From positions 124,001-188,000 of the forward strand of contig CAWDNK010000001.1 in the NCBI GenBank assembly GCA_963803645.1: a stretch of DNA of 64,000 bases. Reading direction: 5' to 3'. Within the stretch, counting starts at the first letter, position 1; every line of letters starts with the position of its first letter. This stretch comes from Acidiflorens sp963803645. GTDB lineage: Bacteria; Acidobacteriota; Terriglobia; Terriglobales; Acidobacteriaceae. A program made the position numbers and the translations under genes. The notes under the pieces were generated by a model that saw only the letters and a list, made by a program, of their open reading frames with translations, made no database searches and was not told the origin of the DNA. Positions 29,286-37,128 of the stretch are shown piece by piece.

Positions 29286-29721
29286 TGTTCGGTTTGCGGC
29301 CGTGTTCAGTTCATAGCAATGTTCGGTTCGCGATTGACCTTCGGATGTATAAGAGCTTTCTCAATGAATAGATGATTAAGTGAACTTGTTTCGCCGGAAG
29401 ATTGGCGCGCAGCGAACGTTAATCTTTAAACTGAATTTTCTCTCAACCGGTATTGCAATCTTATGATGCCTGCGGCGCCGTCGCAAGATAACTTGCAATA
29501 TTCATCAATAAAAATGCGGCCTTTCTCCTATTCGGGATAAGAGGTGGGCGTTCGCAATGATGCGGTTCACTCAAGATTTTTCGGATAACTTATGTCTTCA
29601 ACCCGAGCAACGATGTCGCCGCCAATATTGGAGCGCAAAGGATAATTAAATGACTTCGCTCGCCAAGATTCGCGGCGCGCCTATGTTATATTTCACGCAA
29701 CCTCTCCAGAAGGAGACTCCC
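29286..29721. other. Divergent AT-richer intergenic region
   Basis: About 436 bp between the divergent phosphoesterase and membrane-protein genes, noticeably richer in A+T than its surroundings. It presumably carries both promoters; no convincing -35/-10 pair, repeat or RNA was recognised. GTTCGGTTTGCGG and GTTCGGTTCGCG near 29287 and 29321 are a short direct repeat close to the phosphoesterase start. Confidence 0.4.
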
Positions 29722-30150
29722 ATGCGCACACTCGGCGTTACGATCGTTGGCCTTTATCAGTATCTTCGGGGAATTGTCGGGCTCATTTTTGGAGGGTTCA
29801 TCCTGTTCTTCGAGGGGCCAGCCAACAAGATGGCTTCCGTTGCGGCCGCCGGCAATGTTGTCGAACGAGCGCTTGGCCATCTTGGCCATCGCGTCGGAAT
29901 CGTCGTCATTGCTTTTGCGCTCGTGCACTTGATCGCCGGTTTTGGCCTCTGGCTGATGCGCAGATGGGGAAGATTACTTACCATTCTTATTTCAGCCGTC
30001 GAACTGGCTCTGATGCTGCCCAGCGCCCTTCAAGTCAACACATTTGCGTTATGCTTCGGCGCGTTGAACGCGGTCTGCATTCTTTATCTGGCCATGCCTC
30101 AGGTGCGACGAACTTTCCTAGGTGCTGGCGGACGCCTGCAAGCTGCCTAG
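29722..30150 (+). CDS. Small four-helix membrane protein
   Basis: A 142-residue protein with four predicted membrane segments (VTIVGLYQYLRGIVGLIFGG, VGIVVIAFALVHLIAGFGLW, LLTILISAVELALML, FALCFGALNAVCILYL). Resembles DUF2127-type small membrane proteins common in Acidobacteria; function unknown. The start at 29722 is fixed by AGAAGGAG at 29708-29715, seven bases upstream, so an in-frame upstream start at 29650 is rejected. A terminator-like hairpin follows the stop. Confidence 0.75.
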   Translation: MRTLGVTIVGLYQYLRGIVGLIFGGFILFFEGPANKMASVAAAGNVVERALGHLGHRVGIVVIAFALVHLIAGFGLWLMRRWGRLLTILISAVELALMLPSALQVNTFALCFGALNAVCILYLAMPQVRRTFLGAGGRLQAA

Positions 30151-30174
30151 AAGGAATTCTCGATCTGGTCGCAG

Positions 30175-30208
30175 GGAGTGACCCAGTGACCCTGTCACTC
30201 TCTATTTT
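30175..30208 (+). terminator. Terminator-like hairpin after membrane protein gene
   Basis: GAGTGAC (30176-30182) pairs with GTCACTC (30194-30200) around an 11-nt loop and is followed by TCTATTTT. It lies 26 bp after the plus-strand stop and covers the 3' end of the convergent cytochrome gene. Confidence 0.6.
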
Positions 30209-30549
30209 GGGTCGGCGTCTCTCGGCTTCTTCCTTGCAACTCCCTTCAGCGGGCCGAAGTTCGTAGTCAGGTAATCGAGAAGTGCTTTGCGATCGGCGTC
30301 AGGAACGACGGCACCGAGACCAACCATTTTGTCGAGTTCGTCGGACCATTGTGAACGCGAGAAATGCGACTCGGTAACGCGGCTGGTGTTGTGGCATTGC
30401 GTGCAGCCCGCTTTCACCTTGGCCTGCATCGGCCCCGGCGGAAGCGGTTTGGCGGGCGCGCTGGGAGCTTGGGCGACGGAGATGGAAGCAAATACGGCGA
30501 CAGCAAACGTGACGGCGAAAGAGAATTTGAGCAAGTTGGATCCCCACAT
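30202..30549 (-). CDS. Small periplasmic cytochrome c protein
   Basis: About 115 residues: signal peptide (LLKFSFAVTFAVAVFASISVAQA), a Pro/Lys-rich stretch, then a single haem c site AGCTQCHNTSRV (CxxCH) and a DADRKALLDYLTTNFGP helix typical of the quinohaemoprotein/diheme-associated small cytochrome c modules. The sixth haem ligand is not obvious (no Met in the usual place; VVPDAD instead). It is probably an electron carrier or a subunit of an unseen dehydrogenase. ATG 30549 sits just before the signal peptide; upstream in-frame codons exist to 30600. Confidence 0.75.
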   Translation of the reverse strand: MWGSNLLKFSFAVTFAVAVFASISVAQAPSAPAKPLPPGPMQAKVKAGCTQCHNTSRVTESHFSRSQWSDELDKMVGLGAVVPDADRKALLDYLTTNFGPLKGVARKKPRDADPK

Positions 30550-30654
30550 ACTCACGGCCGCGTGGCCGATTAGCATTGAGCCCTTGGCGGGCTCTTCCAT
30601 GCTAGCTGAATGACTGGCTGAATGTCAGTTGCGTCACGCCGAAAAGTATCCTGC

Positions 30655-31677
30655 CTAGCGCTGATCGAGCATATGCACGGTTTCCAAAATCGTGTTGCCC
30701 ACAATTTCCAGACTCTTCGGGCTTAGCTTGTCCATCGTGTCTTGCGCGGTGTGGTGAAAGACGTCGTTGTAGCCGTACGGCATGCCGATGACATCCGCGC
30801 TCGGGACGCCGTGTTTTACGAACGGCAGGTGGTCGTCTTCCATGGACGTTTCAAGTGCGTAGAAGTGCGATTGATAGCCGCCGCGTTCGGCCGCGGTGTG
30901 GATCAGGTCGAGCAGCCACGGCGTGGAATTGTCGTCGCGCAGAATGTTGACATCCTCCGCTGCGATCATATCCATCACCATGAGCGCTTTGATTTTTTTC
31001 AGCGTGCCGTCCTTCTGCCATTTCTCCGCGAGGTGCCGCGTGCCGTAGAGGCTGTCGCTGTCCGACCAGGAGCGCACCGCTTCTTCGCCGTCGGTCCAGA
31101 CCAGCCATACGCTATAGCCGTCGCGAATTTTGCCGCGGAACTGATTGGCGAATTCGAGCAGGATCGCAGTCGAAGAGCCGCCGTCGTCGGCGCCGACATA
31201 GCCGATGTTGCGGAGGGGGTAATTCGTATCGTAGTGGCCAAGGATGGCGATGATCCCGTCTTTTTTGCCGGGGAATTTCGCGATAATGTTGTGGACGGGA
31301 AACTTGCCTTCGACGGTGTCGGCGGTAAAATCGTCGTCTTCGACCTGATCACCTTTCAGGTGATCCAGGATGTAGCGTTCGAGTTTTTTGTGCGCTTCGT
31401 TGCCCATGTAACGCGGACCGAATGCGGTGACCTGCCGCGTGTATTCGAAGGCGCGCTTGGCGTCGATGTGCGGCAGTGGAGCGTTGTCGGGCGTCTGAGA
31501 ATCGGCCGGAGGTGGCGTGGCGGCTTCGGATCTGGTCGCGGCCGCGGCAGTCGAAGGCGTAACCGCAGAATTTCCTTTGCTGCACGCTGTCGTGGTCAAT
31601 GCCAGAAGCATGAGCAGCGCGGGCAAGACCTTTAAGCACGGCGGGCGCAAGGCTAGGTTCATTTCAATTGATCTCAT
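30655..31677 (-). CDS. M28-family metallopeptidase lipoprotein
   Basis: A 340-residue predicted lipoprotein (lipobox LALTTTAC-S near residue 31, after MNLALRPPCLKVLPALLML). The M28 peptidase core has NIIAKFPGKKDGIIAILGHYDT (first His-x-Asp zinc ligand), GADDGGSSTAILLEFA (bridging Asp), WTDGEEAV (catalytic Glu/zinc Glu) and a late HTAQDTMDKLSP (last His). It resembles glutaminyl-peptide cyclase-like and aminopeptidase members; either activity is possible. Starts at 31677 or 31662 both give the lipoprotein signal; a longer frame would overlap tatC and is rejected. Same strand and 74 bp after tatC. Confidence 0.85.
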   Translation of the reverse strand: MRSIEMNLALRPPCLKVLPALLMLLALTTTACSKGNSAVTPSTAAAATRSEAATPPPADSQTPDNAPLPHIDAKRAFEYTRQVTAFGPRYMGNEAHKKLERYILDHLKGDQVEDDDFTADTVEGKFPVHNIIAKFPGKKDGIIAILGHYDTNYPLRNIGYVGADDGGSSTAILLEFANQFRGKIRDGYSVWLVWTDGEEAVRSWSDSDSLYGTRHLAEKWQKDGTLKKIKALMVMDMIAAEDVNILRDDNSTPWLLDLIHTAAERGGYQSHFYALETSMEDDHLPFVKHGVPSADVIGMPYGYNDVFHHTAQDTMDKLSPKSLEIVGNTILETVHMLDQR

Positions 31678-31751
31678 GCTCTGCTTTCGTTTTTTCTCTT
31701 GACTGCTCGAAAATTGCCTCACGGTTAAAAATTGCGTTCCCGCACAATTTC

Positions 31752-32561
31752 TCACGAGCCCTTCTTCTCCGCCCGCTTCCTTCGTTGTGTGGGATGCACG
31801 AGCCAGGCTATGCCGATGCTTAGAACATAGAGTCCCAGCATGGGAGCGGCGAAGATACACATGTTCACGATGTCGGGTGTAGGTGTAATGATGGCCGCAA
31901 TGACGAAGATTCCCAGGATCCCATAGCGAATATTGCGCCACATCCAACCGGCGCTGACAATGCCCATCAGCGCGAGAAAGAAAACCAGGATGGGCATCTC
32001 AAAGATTGCGCCCATGCCGACGATGATGGTCACGAAGAGCGAGGTGTATTCCTCGATCGTGATCATTGGGGCAAACTGTTTGCCGAAGTCGATGAGAAAG
32101 TTGAGCGCCTGCGGATAGACGACGCGATAACCGAAATATCCGCCCGCCAAAAAAAGCCCGACGCTCGAAGCCATAAACGGGAAGACGTAGCGCTTCTCGT
32201 TGCGATACAGTCCGGGCGCGATGAACAGCCAAAGTTGATAGAGCACAAAGGGCGAGGTCACAAAAAGACCCGCGACCGCCGCAACCTTCAGATTCAGATT
32301 GAAAGGGTCAACCGGATTCAGGTAAACGAGTTTTTCGGGCAGCCCGTACTTGTGCAGGACTGCAGTGATCGGCCTTTGCATGAGGTCGATGAGATAAGAC
32401 CGTATGCTCCAACAGCCAAAAAATCCGATCACGACGGCGATCAGTGAGTAGACAATGCGGCGGCGGAGCTCTTCGAGATGCTCGAGGAACCCCATGGTGG
32501 GCATGGCGTCAGGGGCGGATTCATTGATCGATGACGCGGCCGCTTCAGGCATCGGGCGCAA
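31752..32561 (-). CDS. tatC: Twin-arginine translocase subunit TatC
   Basis: A 269-residue six-helix membrane protein. FLEHLEELRRRIVYSLIAV at the N-terminus is the TatC signature that binds twin-arginine signal peptides; LNPVDPFNLNLKVA and FYEF-like/RYVFPFMASSV segments, IEEYTSLFVTIIVGMGAIFEMPI and ITPTPDIVNMCIFAAPML follow in the usual order. It is the core receptor of the folded-protein export pathway in the inner membrane. Overlaps the 3' end of the tatA-type gene by 17 bp, so the two are co-translated. Confidence 0.95.
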   Translation of the reverse strand: MRPMPEAAASSINESAPDAMPTMGFLEHLEELRRRIVYSLIAVVIGFFGCWSIRSYLIDLMQRPITAVLHKYGLPEKLVYLNPVDPFNLNLKVAAVAGLFVTSPFVLYQLWLFIAPGLYRNEKRYVFPFMASSVGLFLAGGYFGYRVVYPQALNFLIDFGKQFAPMITIEEYTSLFVTIIVGMGAIFEMPILVFFLALMGIVSAGWMWRNIRYGILGIFVIAAIITPTPDIVNMCIFAAPMLGLYVLSIGIAWLVHPTQRRKRAEKKGS

Positions 32562-32997
32562 CTTTCTGGACGGGAATTTCCGGGGCAGAAGATGAAGATG
32601 TTGTGGCGACAGCTTCCATCGCGGCCCGATCGACTTCCGCCGCCGGATCGGCCTCCGCGACCCGAGACAGGGGAAGCCCCGTCTCTACGCCGGATTTGTC
32701 TTCGGCTGACTTAGGATCGGACTGGTGATCGGACGGGGAATTCGACGGAGGATTAAAGATGCGGCTCGCTAAGGCTCCCAGCGGCGCCTGGAGCGGTGGC
32801 AGGATTTGCGGCTTGACGTCGGACTGGACGGCGTTGATCTCGGATTCGATCTGCGCGCGGAACTCGTTGGAGGCGCGCCGGAACTCATTCATGATGCGGC
32901 CGATCTGGCGGCCAATTTCCGGTAGTTTCTTGGGGCCGAAAAGGATCAGCGCCAAGAGAAACAGGAAAATCATCTCGCCCGAGAAGCCGGAATTCAT
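32545..32997 (-). CDS. tatA: TatA/TatB-type translocase subunit
   Basis: A 150-residue single-helix protein: MIFLFLLALILFGPKKLPEIGRQIGR (membrane helix, FGPxKLPE hinge) then an amphipathic helix (IMNEFRRASNEFRAQIESEI) and a long Pro/Ser/Asp-rich disordered tail. The length and the acidic amphipathic helix lean toward TatB, but TatA/TatB cannot be separated by sequence alone here and a single subunit may serve both. Forms an operon with tatC. Confidence 0.9.
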   Translation of the reverse strand: MNSGFSGEMIFLFLLALILFGPKKLPEIGRQIGRIMNEFRRASNEFRAQIESEINAVQSDVKPQILPPLQAPLGALASRIFNPPSNSPSDHQSDPKSAEDKSGVETGLPLSRVAEADPAAEVDRAAMEAVATTSSSSAPEIPVQKVAPDA

Positions 32998-33097
32998 GCC
33001 GCTATCATAAATGGGTATGGACGGGGATGACTACCGCATCGCACGGGTTGACGATCCAAACCCCATTCCGCCCGCGAAATTTTAGCCGCAGGTGGGC

Positions 33098-33113
33098 CCG
33101 GGCGACCGCCCGG
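33098..33113 (-). terminator. Short GC hairpin downstream of beta-barrel gene
   Basis: CCGGGC (33098-33103) pairs with GCCCGG (33108-33113) around a 4-nt loop, about 30 bp past the stop of the minus-strand gene at 33143. No U-run follows, so this is a weak terminator candidate. Confidence 0.35.
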
Positions 33114-33142
33114 ACATGCACCACGACTATGACGGCATGCCT

Positions 33143-33748
33143 TTATCGGAAGGTATATCCGATCGAAGCACCGTAACGAACCGCGTGGTCGGAGCTGAAC
33201 TCAACGTTCTTTCGCACCAGCATAAATCGTCCTTCAGGGCGAACAAAGAAATGCCGCCAGACGGAATACTTGATTCCGCCGCCAAAATCCACCATAAAGT
33301 GGTTGCTGCTGCCATAACAGTTGCTTCCGTTGCAGCCTTCCAGATAAAAGCGCGTGCTTTGCCCGCCTGCTCCTCCCAGCAGTTCGACATGGAAACGGTG
33401 ACGGATGGCAGGCGACAACCAGATCGCATTGACGTCATAGAATATCGGCTTATAGGGCAGGTTGATGAATCCGGGAAGATAGGTCGAGTTGTTCCAGCGC
33501 CACGAGTACTCGCCTTCGATACCGATATGCTTGCGGAAGAAAAGGTAGTCGAAGCTAACCGACGGATAAACTCCGCCGTCGAGCGACTGCTGCGTATGAT
33601 CCCCGACGGCCTGGCTGGCCGAAGGCGCGAACATGGAAGAGCCTCCGACGGCCACATCAATCTGCTGGGCGCAGGCAAGGTTGGCAAAGGCGGCGATCGA
33701 CGCCCAGGCAATTGATAGAAGAAGTGCAATGCGCAGTGCTGGTTTCAA
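33143..33748 (-). CDS. Outer-membrane beta-barrel protein, paralogue A
   Basis: A 201-residue secreted protein with signal peptide (IALLLSIAWASIAAFANLACA) and about eight amphipathic strands ending in SIGYTFR, the terminal aromatic residue pattern of outer-membrane barrels (OmpA/OmpW-like small barrels). It is a clear paralogue of the next gene: both have IDVA/IDIAFG, SGGAYP/DGGVYP, SSNHF-VDFGGG, FVRPEGRF/FIRPEARF and GASIGYTFR/GVSIGYTFR. TTG start, with GGAGG at 33756-33760 seven bases upstream. The codon immediately before (ATT) can also be read as an alternative initiator, so the first base may differ by one codon. Function unknown. Confidence 0.8.
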   Translation of the reverse strand: MKPALRIALLLSIAWASIAAFANLACAQQIDVAVGGSSMFAPSASQAVGDHTQQSLDGGVYPSVSFDYLFFRKHIGIEGEYSWRWNNSTYLPGFINLPYKPIFYDVNAIWLSPAIRHRFHVELLGGAGGQSTRFYLEGCNGSNCYGSSNHFMVDFGGGIKYSVWRHFFVRPEGRFMLVRKNVEFSSDHAVRYGASIGYTFR

Positions 33749-33899
33749 TCCAAATCCTCCACGGTATTATTTCAGCCCAACCAATCATGGCGCGAGATGG
33801 TCCTCGTGCTTTCGCCGGGCGCTGATCCTGAAATGGATGCCCCGCTATCATAAAGCCCGCATGTGGAACTTGACTACAGAGGAGTGAGCAAGAATCCCG

Positions 33900-33925
33900 C
33901 GCGACGGGGCCGAAACCCCGTCGCG
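33900..33925 (-). terminator. Strong GC hairpin downstream of paralogue B
   Basis: CGCGACGGGG (33900-33909) pairs perfectly with CCCCGTCGCG (33916-33925) around a 6-nt loop, and the flanks extend the stem. It lies 20 bp beyond the minus-strand stop at 33947. On that strand the following sequence is GGGATTCTTGC, only weakly U-rich. Confidence 0.6.
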
Positions 33926-33946
33926 GGTGGAAGGTTCGTCTAACTT

Positions 33947-34579
33947 TTACCGGAACGTATAGCCGATCGAGACGCCAACGCGTGCCGCATGATTCGAACT
34001 GTAATCAGTGTTGTTGTTGATCACGTAAAAGCGCGCCTCGGGACGAATAAAGAAGCCATGCCCCGGATAGATCTTGAGGCCGCCTCCGAAATCCACGTCG
34101 AAATGGTTGCTGGATGAGATCAGCGTGCTCCCGCCCCCACCCGAACCTGTGCACAGATTACAAGCGTAGAAGTGAGTGTCGAGCGCGCCGATTCCGCCCA
34201 CGAGTTCCAGGTACACGTGATCAACGATCTTCGGCGAGTAGACGGCGTTGAAGTTGTAAAACACCGGACGAAAATTCAGGCCCGGTCCGAACTCGCTTAC
34301 CAGGTAATTGTCGCTCTGCGAGCCTCTCCAGAAAACGTCCGCACCGACGCCGAGGTTATGCCAGAAAAGCACGTCGCCGCTGACGCCCGGATAAGCGCCA
34401 CCACTGAGCGTCACGGGTTCATGATTGTTGTTGCCATTAGAGGCGCTGGCCCCGGGCGCCAGGATGGTACTAATTCCGAAGGCGATGTCGATTCTTTGGG
34501 CTTGGGCAACATTCGAAAAAGTTGAAATCGTCGCGCACGCGAACGACAAGGCAAGAGCAATCCTCAAAGTACGTTTCAA
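33947..34579 (-). CDS. Outer-membrane beta-barrel protein, paralogue B
   Basis: A 210-residue secreted barrel protein (signal peptide IALALSFACATISTFSNVAQA), paralogous to the gene just downstream at about 45-50 percent by eye, with a Gly/Ser-rich insertion (CTGSGGGGSTLISSS) in one loop that the other lacks and two Cys in that loop region (CNLC). TTG start with GGAGG at 34587-34591 seven bases upstream, the same arrangement as in its paralogue. The two genes are separated by 198 bp including the hairpin at 33900, so they may be transcribed separately. Confidence 0.8.
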   Translation of the reverse strand: MKRTLRIALALSFACATISTFSNVAQAQRIDIAFGISTILAPGASASNGNNNHEPVTLSGGAYPGVSGDVLFWHNLGVGADVFWRGSQSDNYLVSEFGPGLNFRPVFYNFNAVYSPKIVDHVYLELVGGIGALDTHFYACNLCTGSGGGGSTLISSSNHFDVDFGGGLKIYPGHGFFIRPEARFYVINNNTDYSSNHAARVGVSIGYTFR

Positions 34580-34597
34580 GCGAAAGCCTCCAATAGA

Positions 34598-34623
34598 TTT
34601 GTGGTTAACCCTTTGTGGTTAAC
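34598..34623 (-). repeat. Tandem 14-bp repeat in promoter of barrel gene
   Basis: TTTGTGGTTAAC occurs at 34598-34609 and again at 34612-34623 (period 14), immediately upstream of the ribosome site of the gene starting at 34579. GTTAAC halves are palindromic. Candidate operator. Confidence 0.45.
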
Positions 34624-34767
34624 ACGTTGGATGCAGCTAAGTTGTCCTACGCTGCGTGAGGCGGGCGATTTACAAGACTTTACGATCCTCCCCAGTACGT
34701 GTACGAAATCTCGTCGACCGATGAGGCTGCAACGCTAACTATAAGACAACAATCGACTTGCGCGACG

Positions 34768-36159
34768 CTAACAGGCGAGCAATATCCGCAGATCGCGCAG
34801 ATTGTTGCCGGTAGGTCCGATGACGACAGCATCGCCAAGTTTGTTGAATAAAGGATAGGCGTCAAAGCGGGCGAGCGCATCGCGCACAATCTCGGCTCCG
34901 CCGGTGCTTTCGCCGGATCGCACCTCGTCGGCTCGCACGTCTACAGTTTGCAAGGCCGCGGCCCGCGAAGTCGTACTGCCATCGACGATCGCGCCGGCCG
35001 CGGGGCTATTGCCATCGATGCCGTCGGTGCCCGCGCTGAGAACGGTAATGCCGTCGCCCGCTATTTTCTCCGCGCAGGCGAGCGCGAATTGCTGATTGCG
35101 TCCGCCCGTGCCACCGTTGCGCACGGCGACGGTGACTTCGCCGCCCGAGAGCAAACACACTCGCGGCTCCTTGGCGCGCAATTCGCGCACCCGATTCACC
35201 AGATAGTCGGCCGCCTTTTCGTAATCCCAGTCGTCGCAGGAGTTATCGATCTCCACCGCAAGGCCGGCAGCCTTGGCTGCCGCTGCGGCTTCGTCAAGCG
35301 CAATTTTGTTCGAGAGCACCGTCCACCAGCGCGCGCGAATGAAGGCCGGATCGTCGGATTTTGGCGTCTCATCGAGGACGTGCTGGCGGAAGAGATCGGC
35401 AGTCGAAGTCGGGAACTCGTCAAGCAGGCCGTACTTCGCAGCGATGCGTTCGCAGTCCTGGATCGTCGTCGAATCGGGCATGGTGGGACCAGAAGCAAGC
35501 GCGTCAGGCGTAGCATCGGGCACGTCAGAGACCAGAATCGAAACCTGCTGCGCGGGGTAAGCGGCCTGGGCGAGGCGTCCGCCTTTTACGGCGGAGAGAT
35601 GTTTGCGGATCGCGTTGATTTCAGCAATGGGCGCACCGGAGTGAACGAGCGCCCGATAGGTGGCGATCAGGTCGTCGAGCGAGATTTCATCGTCCTCTGA
35701 ACTCAAGATCGGCTGTTCAACAATCGACGAGCCTCCGCCCGAGATCATAAAGATCACAAGCGATGCGGCGTCGAGCGCGCGCAGCGACTTGAGAATCGCT
35801 TCGGCAGCGCGAATCGATTCAGCGGTGGGCGTGGGATGGCCGCCGCGAAAATAACGGAAGCCGCGAATCTGCGAATCAGGCTCGACCGACGATGCGACGA
35901 TGCCCTCAAGACGGCTGCCGACCTGGGCTTCCAGCGCAGCCGCCATGGTGTGCGCCGCCTTGCCAAGTGAAACGACGAACACTCGCGCGTAGGAATTAAG
36001 ATCGTAAAGGTCGTCCGAAATGCGAAGCACGCCCCGCTCGCAATGCACATGCCGGGCAAAGGCGCTCGCAATGGAAGCGCTTTGCAATGCAGTGGTGAAG
36101 ATGGCGCGGGCCGTATCGCGCATTTCGCGGAATTGCTGATCGCGGTCGGAAGAATTCAT
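34768..36159 (-). CDS. Glycerate 2-kinase (GckA/MOFRL family)
   Basis: A 463-residue class II glycerate kinase. N-terminal DUF4147-type domain with VVSLGKAAHTMAAAL near 63, FRGGHPTPTAES near 110, VIFMISGGGSSIVEQP near 140 and VSDVPDATPDALASGPTMPD near 210; C-terminal MOFRL domain with CLLSGGEVTVAVRNGGTGGRNQQFALACA and LSAGTDGIDGNSPAAGAIVD. It phosphorylates D-glycerate to 2-phosphoglycerate in the cytoplasm, linking glyoxylate or sugar-acid breakdown to glycolysis. Length matches the family (about 420-460). Monocistronic. Confidence 0.93.
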   Translation of the reverse strand: MNSSDRDQQFREMRDTARAIFTTALQSASIASAFARHVHCERGVLRISDDLYDLNSYARVFVVSLGKAAHTMAAALEAQVGSRLEGIVASSVEPDSQIRGFRYFRGGHPTPTAESIRAAEAILKSLRALDAASLVIFMISGGGSSIVEQPILSSEDDEISLDDLIATYRALVHSGAPIAEINAIRKHLSAVKGGRLAQAAYPAQQVSILVSDVPDATPDALASGPTMPDSTTIQDCERIAAKYGLLDEFPTSTADLFRQHVLDETPKSDDPAFIRARWWTVLSNKIALDEAAAAAKAAGLAVEIDNSCDDWDYEKAADYLVNRVRELRAKEPRVCLLSGGEVTVAVRNGGTGGRNQQFALACAEKIAGDGITVLSAGTDGIDGNSPAAGAIVDGSTTSRAAALQTVDVRADEVRSGESTGGAEIVRDALARFDAYPLFNKLGDAVVIGPTGNNLRDLRILLAC

Positions 36160-36206
36160 CAGGCGTTTCGAATGAGTGGATCGCTGGCATTATAATTCGC
36201 AGCGTG

Positions 36207-36908
36207 TCAGGTGACCGGCATTCGCCGTTCATTCCGACCCACGATCTCTTTCACCCATTCTTCAATAGCCACACGCATTTCTCTTAATCGTCCTTCGAAA
36301 AAATGATCGCCGGCTTCAATGCGGACGACCTTCTTAGGCTCCGCAAAAGTGGCGACCTGCGCCTCCAGCTTTCCGGGAGGAGCAAACTGATCTCGCGCCC
36401 CGCTCACGAACAGCTTTGGTTTGGCACACTCGCGCAGAAATTCGAAACTGTAGGTGCGCCGCCCCTCGCCCGATTCACTCCCCACCGGCACGACGGGCAA
36501 ACCTAAAGCGATGAGCGCGCGCACGCGGTCGTCGTTGTAAGCTGCGCGCAGGCCGACCGCCGCTCCAAACGAAAATCCGGTAAAGACGACAGGCAGCGGA
36601 AATTCGTGTTCCAGCCAGGCGAGCGCGGTGCGGACGTCCTCGACCTCGCCAACACCATTGGCATGTATGCCTTCACTCAGTCCGGTCCCGCGAAAATTAA
36701 AGCGCAGCACGGGAAACCCAAAGCTATGGAGCGCCTTCATCGCGTGAAAAACGACTTTGTTGTGCAGCGTTCCGCCGTACACAGGATGCGGATGACAAAC
36801 CAGCGCAGCGTGTGTTGCGTCAGGAGAACCTGCATTGAGCAGCGCTTCCAGGCGCCCGGCGGGGCCATCAAGAAAGAGCGAGCGAATGGTGGAGGTGTCT
36901 TGCAGCAC
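36207..36908 (-). CDS. Alpha/beta hydrolase
   Basis: A 233-residue serine hydrolase fold protein: ALVCHPHPVYGGTLHNKVV near 35 (typical of the PHB-depolymerase/DUF-like small hydrolases), LRFNFRGTGLSEG near 65, nucleophile elbow VFTGFSFGAAVGL near 105, acid-bearing strand PKLFVSGARDQFAPPG near 165 and RIEAGDHFFEGRLREM with the catalytic His. The start is a GTG at 36908 because no ATG precedes the conserved sequence; upstream lies a 14-bp tandem array that would otherwise be translated. No ribosome site is obvious, so initiation is uncertain. Divergent from the M20 peptidase. Confidence 0.75.
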   Translation of the reverse strand: MLQDTSTIRSLFLDGPAGRLEALLNAGSPDATHAALVCHPHPVYGGTLHNKVVFHAMKALHSFGFPVLRFNFRGTGLSEGIHANGVGEVEDVRTALAWLEHEFPLPVVFTGFSFGAAVGLRAAYNDDRVRALIALGLPVVPVGSESGEGRRTYSFEFLRECAKPKLFVSGARDQFAPPGKLEAQVATFAEPKKVVRIEAGDHFFEGRLREMRVAIEEWVKEIVGRNERRMPVT

Positions 36909-36913
36909 GGAGT

Positions 36914-37013
36914 GTCGTCGGTCGTTGGTCGTCGGTCGTTGGTCGTCGGTCGTTGGTCGTCGGTCGTCGGTCGTTGGTCGTCGGTCGTTGGTTGTTAGTC
37001 GCTGGTCGTTCGC
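36914..37013. repeat. 14-bp tandem repeat array (GTCGTCGGTCGTTG)
   Basis: Six copies of the unit GTCGTCGGTCGTTG (plus one 7-bp half unit) run from 36914 to about 37004, decaying at the right end (GTTGTTAGTCGCTG, GTCGTTCGCCC). An inverted counterpart made of the complementary words lies at 37058-37116 (for example ACTAGCGACTGACGACC). Together they form an imperfect long inverted structure between two divergent genes. Confidence 0.85.
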
Positions 37014-37128
37014 CCTTATTCCCGAAATTCTATCAGCCCGCGCAATTGCAATCCGCCTAGCGCCCACCACAGCGGACCAACGCCCACCGACTAGCGACTG
37101 ACGACCGCCGACTGTTAGGCTCTCTTGC

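Noticed and set aside
33127..33729. Alternative minus-strand frame over barrel paralogue A
   Set aside because: It lacks the signal peptide and barrel pattern; the frame ending at 33143 matches its neighbouring paralogue.
36914..37116. Repeat array considered as CRISPR
   Set aside because: Units are directly tandem without spacers, only 14 bp long, and no cas genes are nearby.
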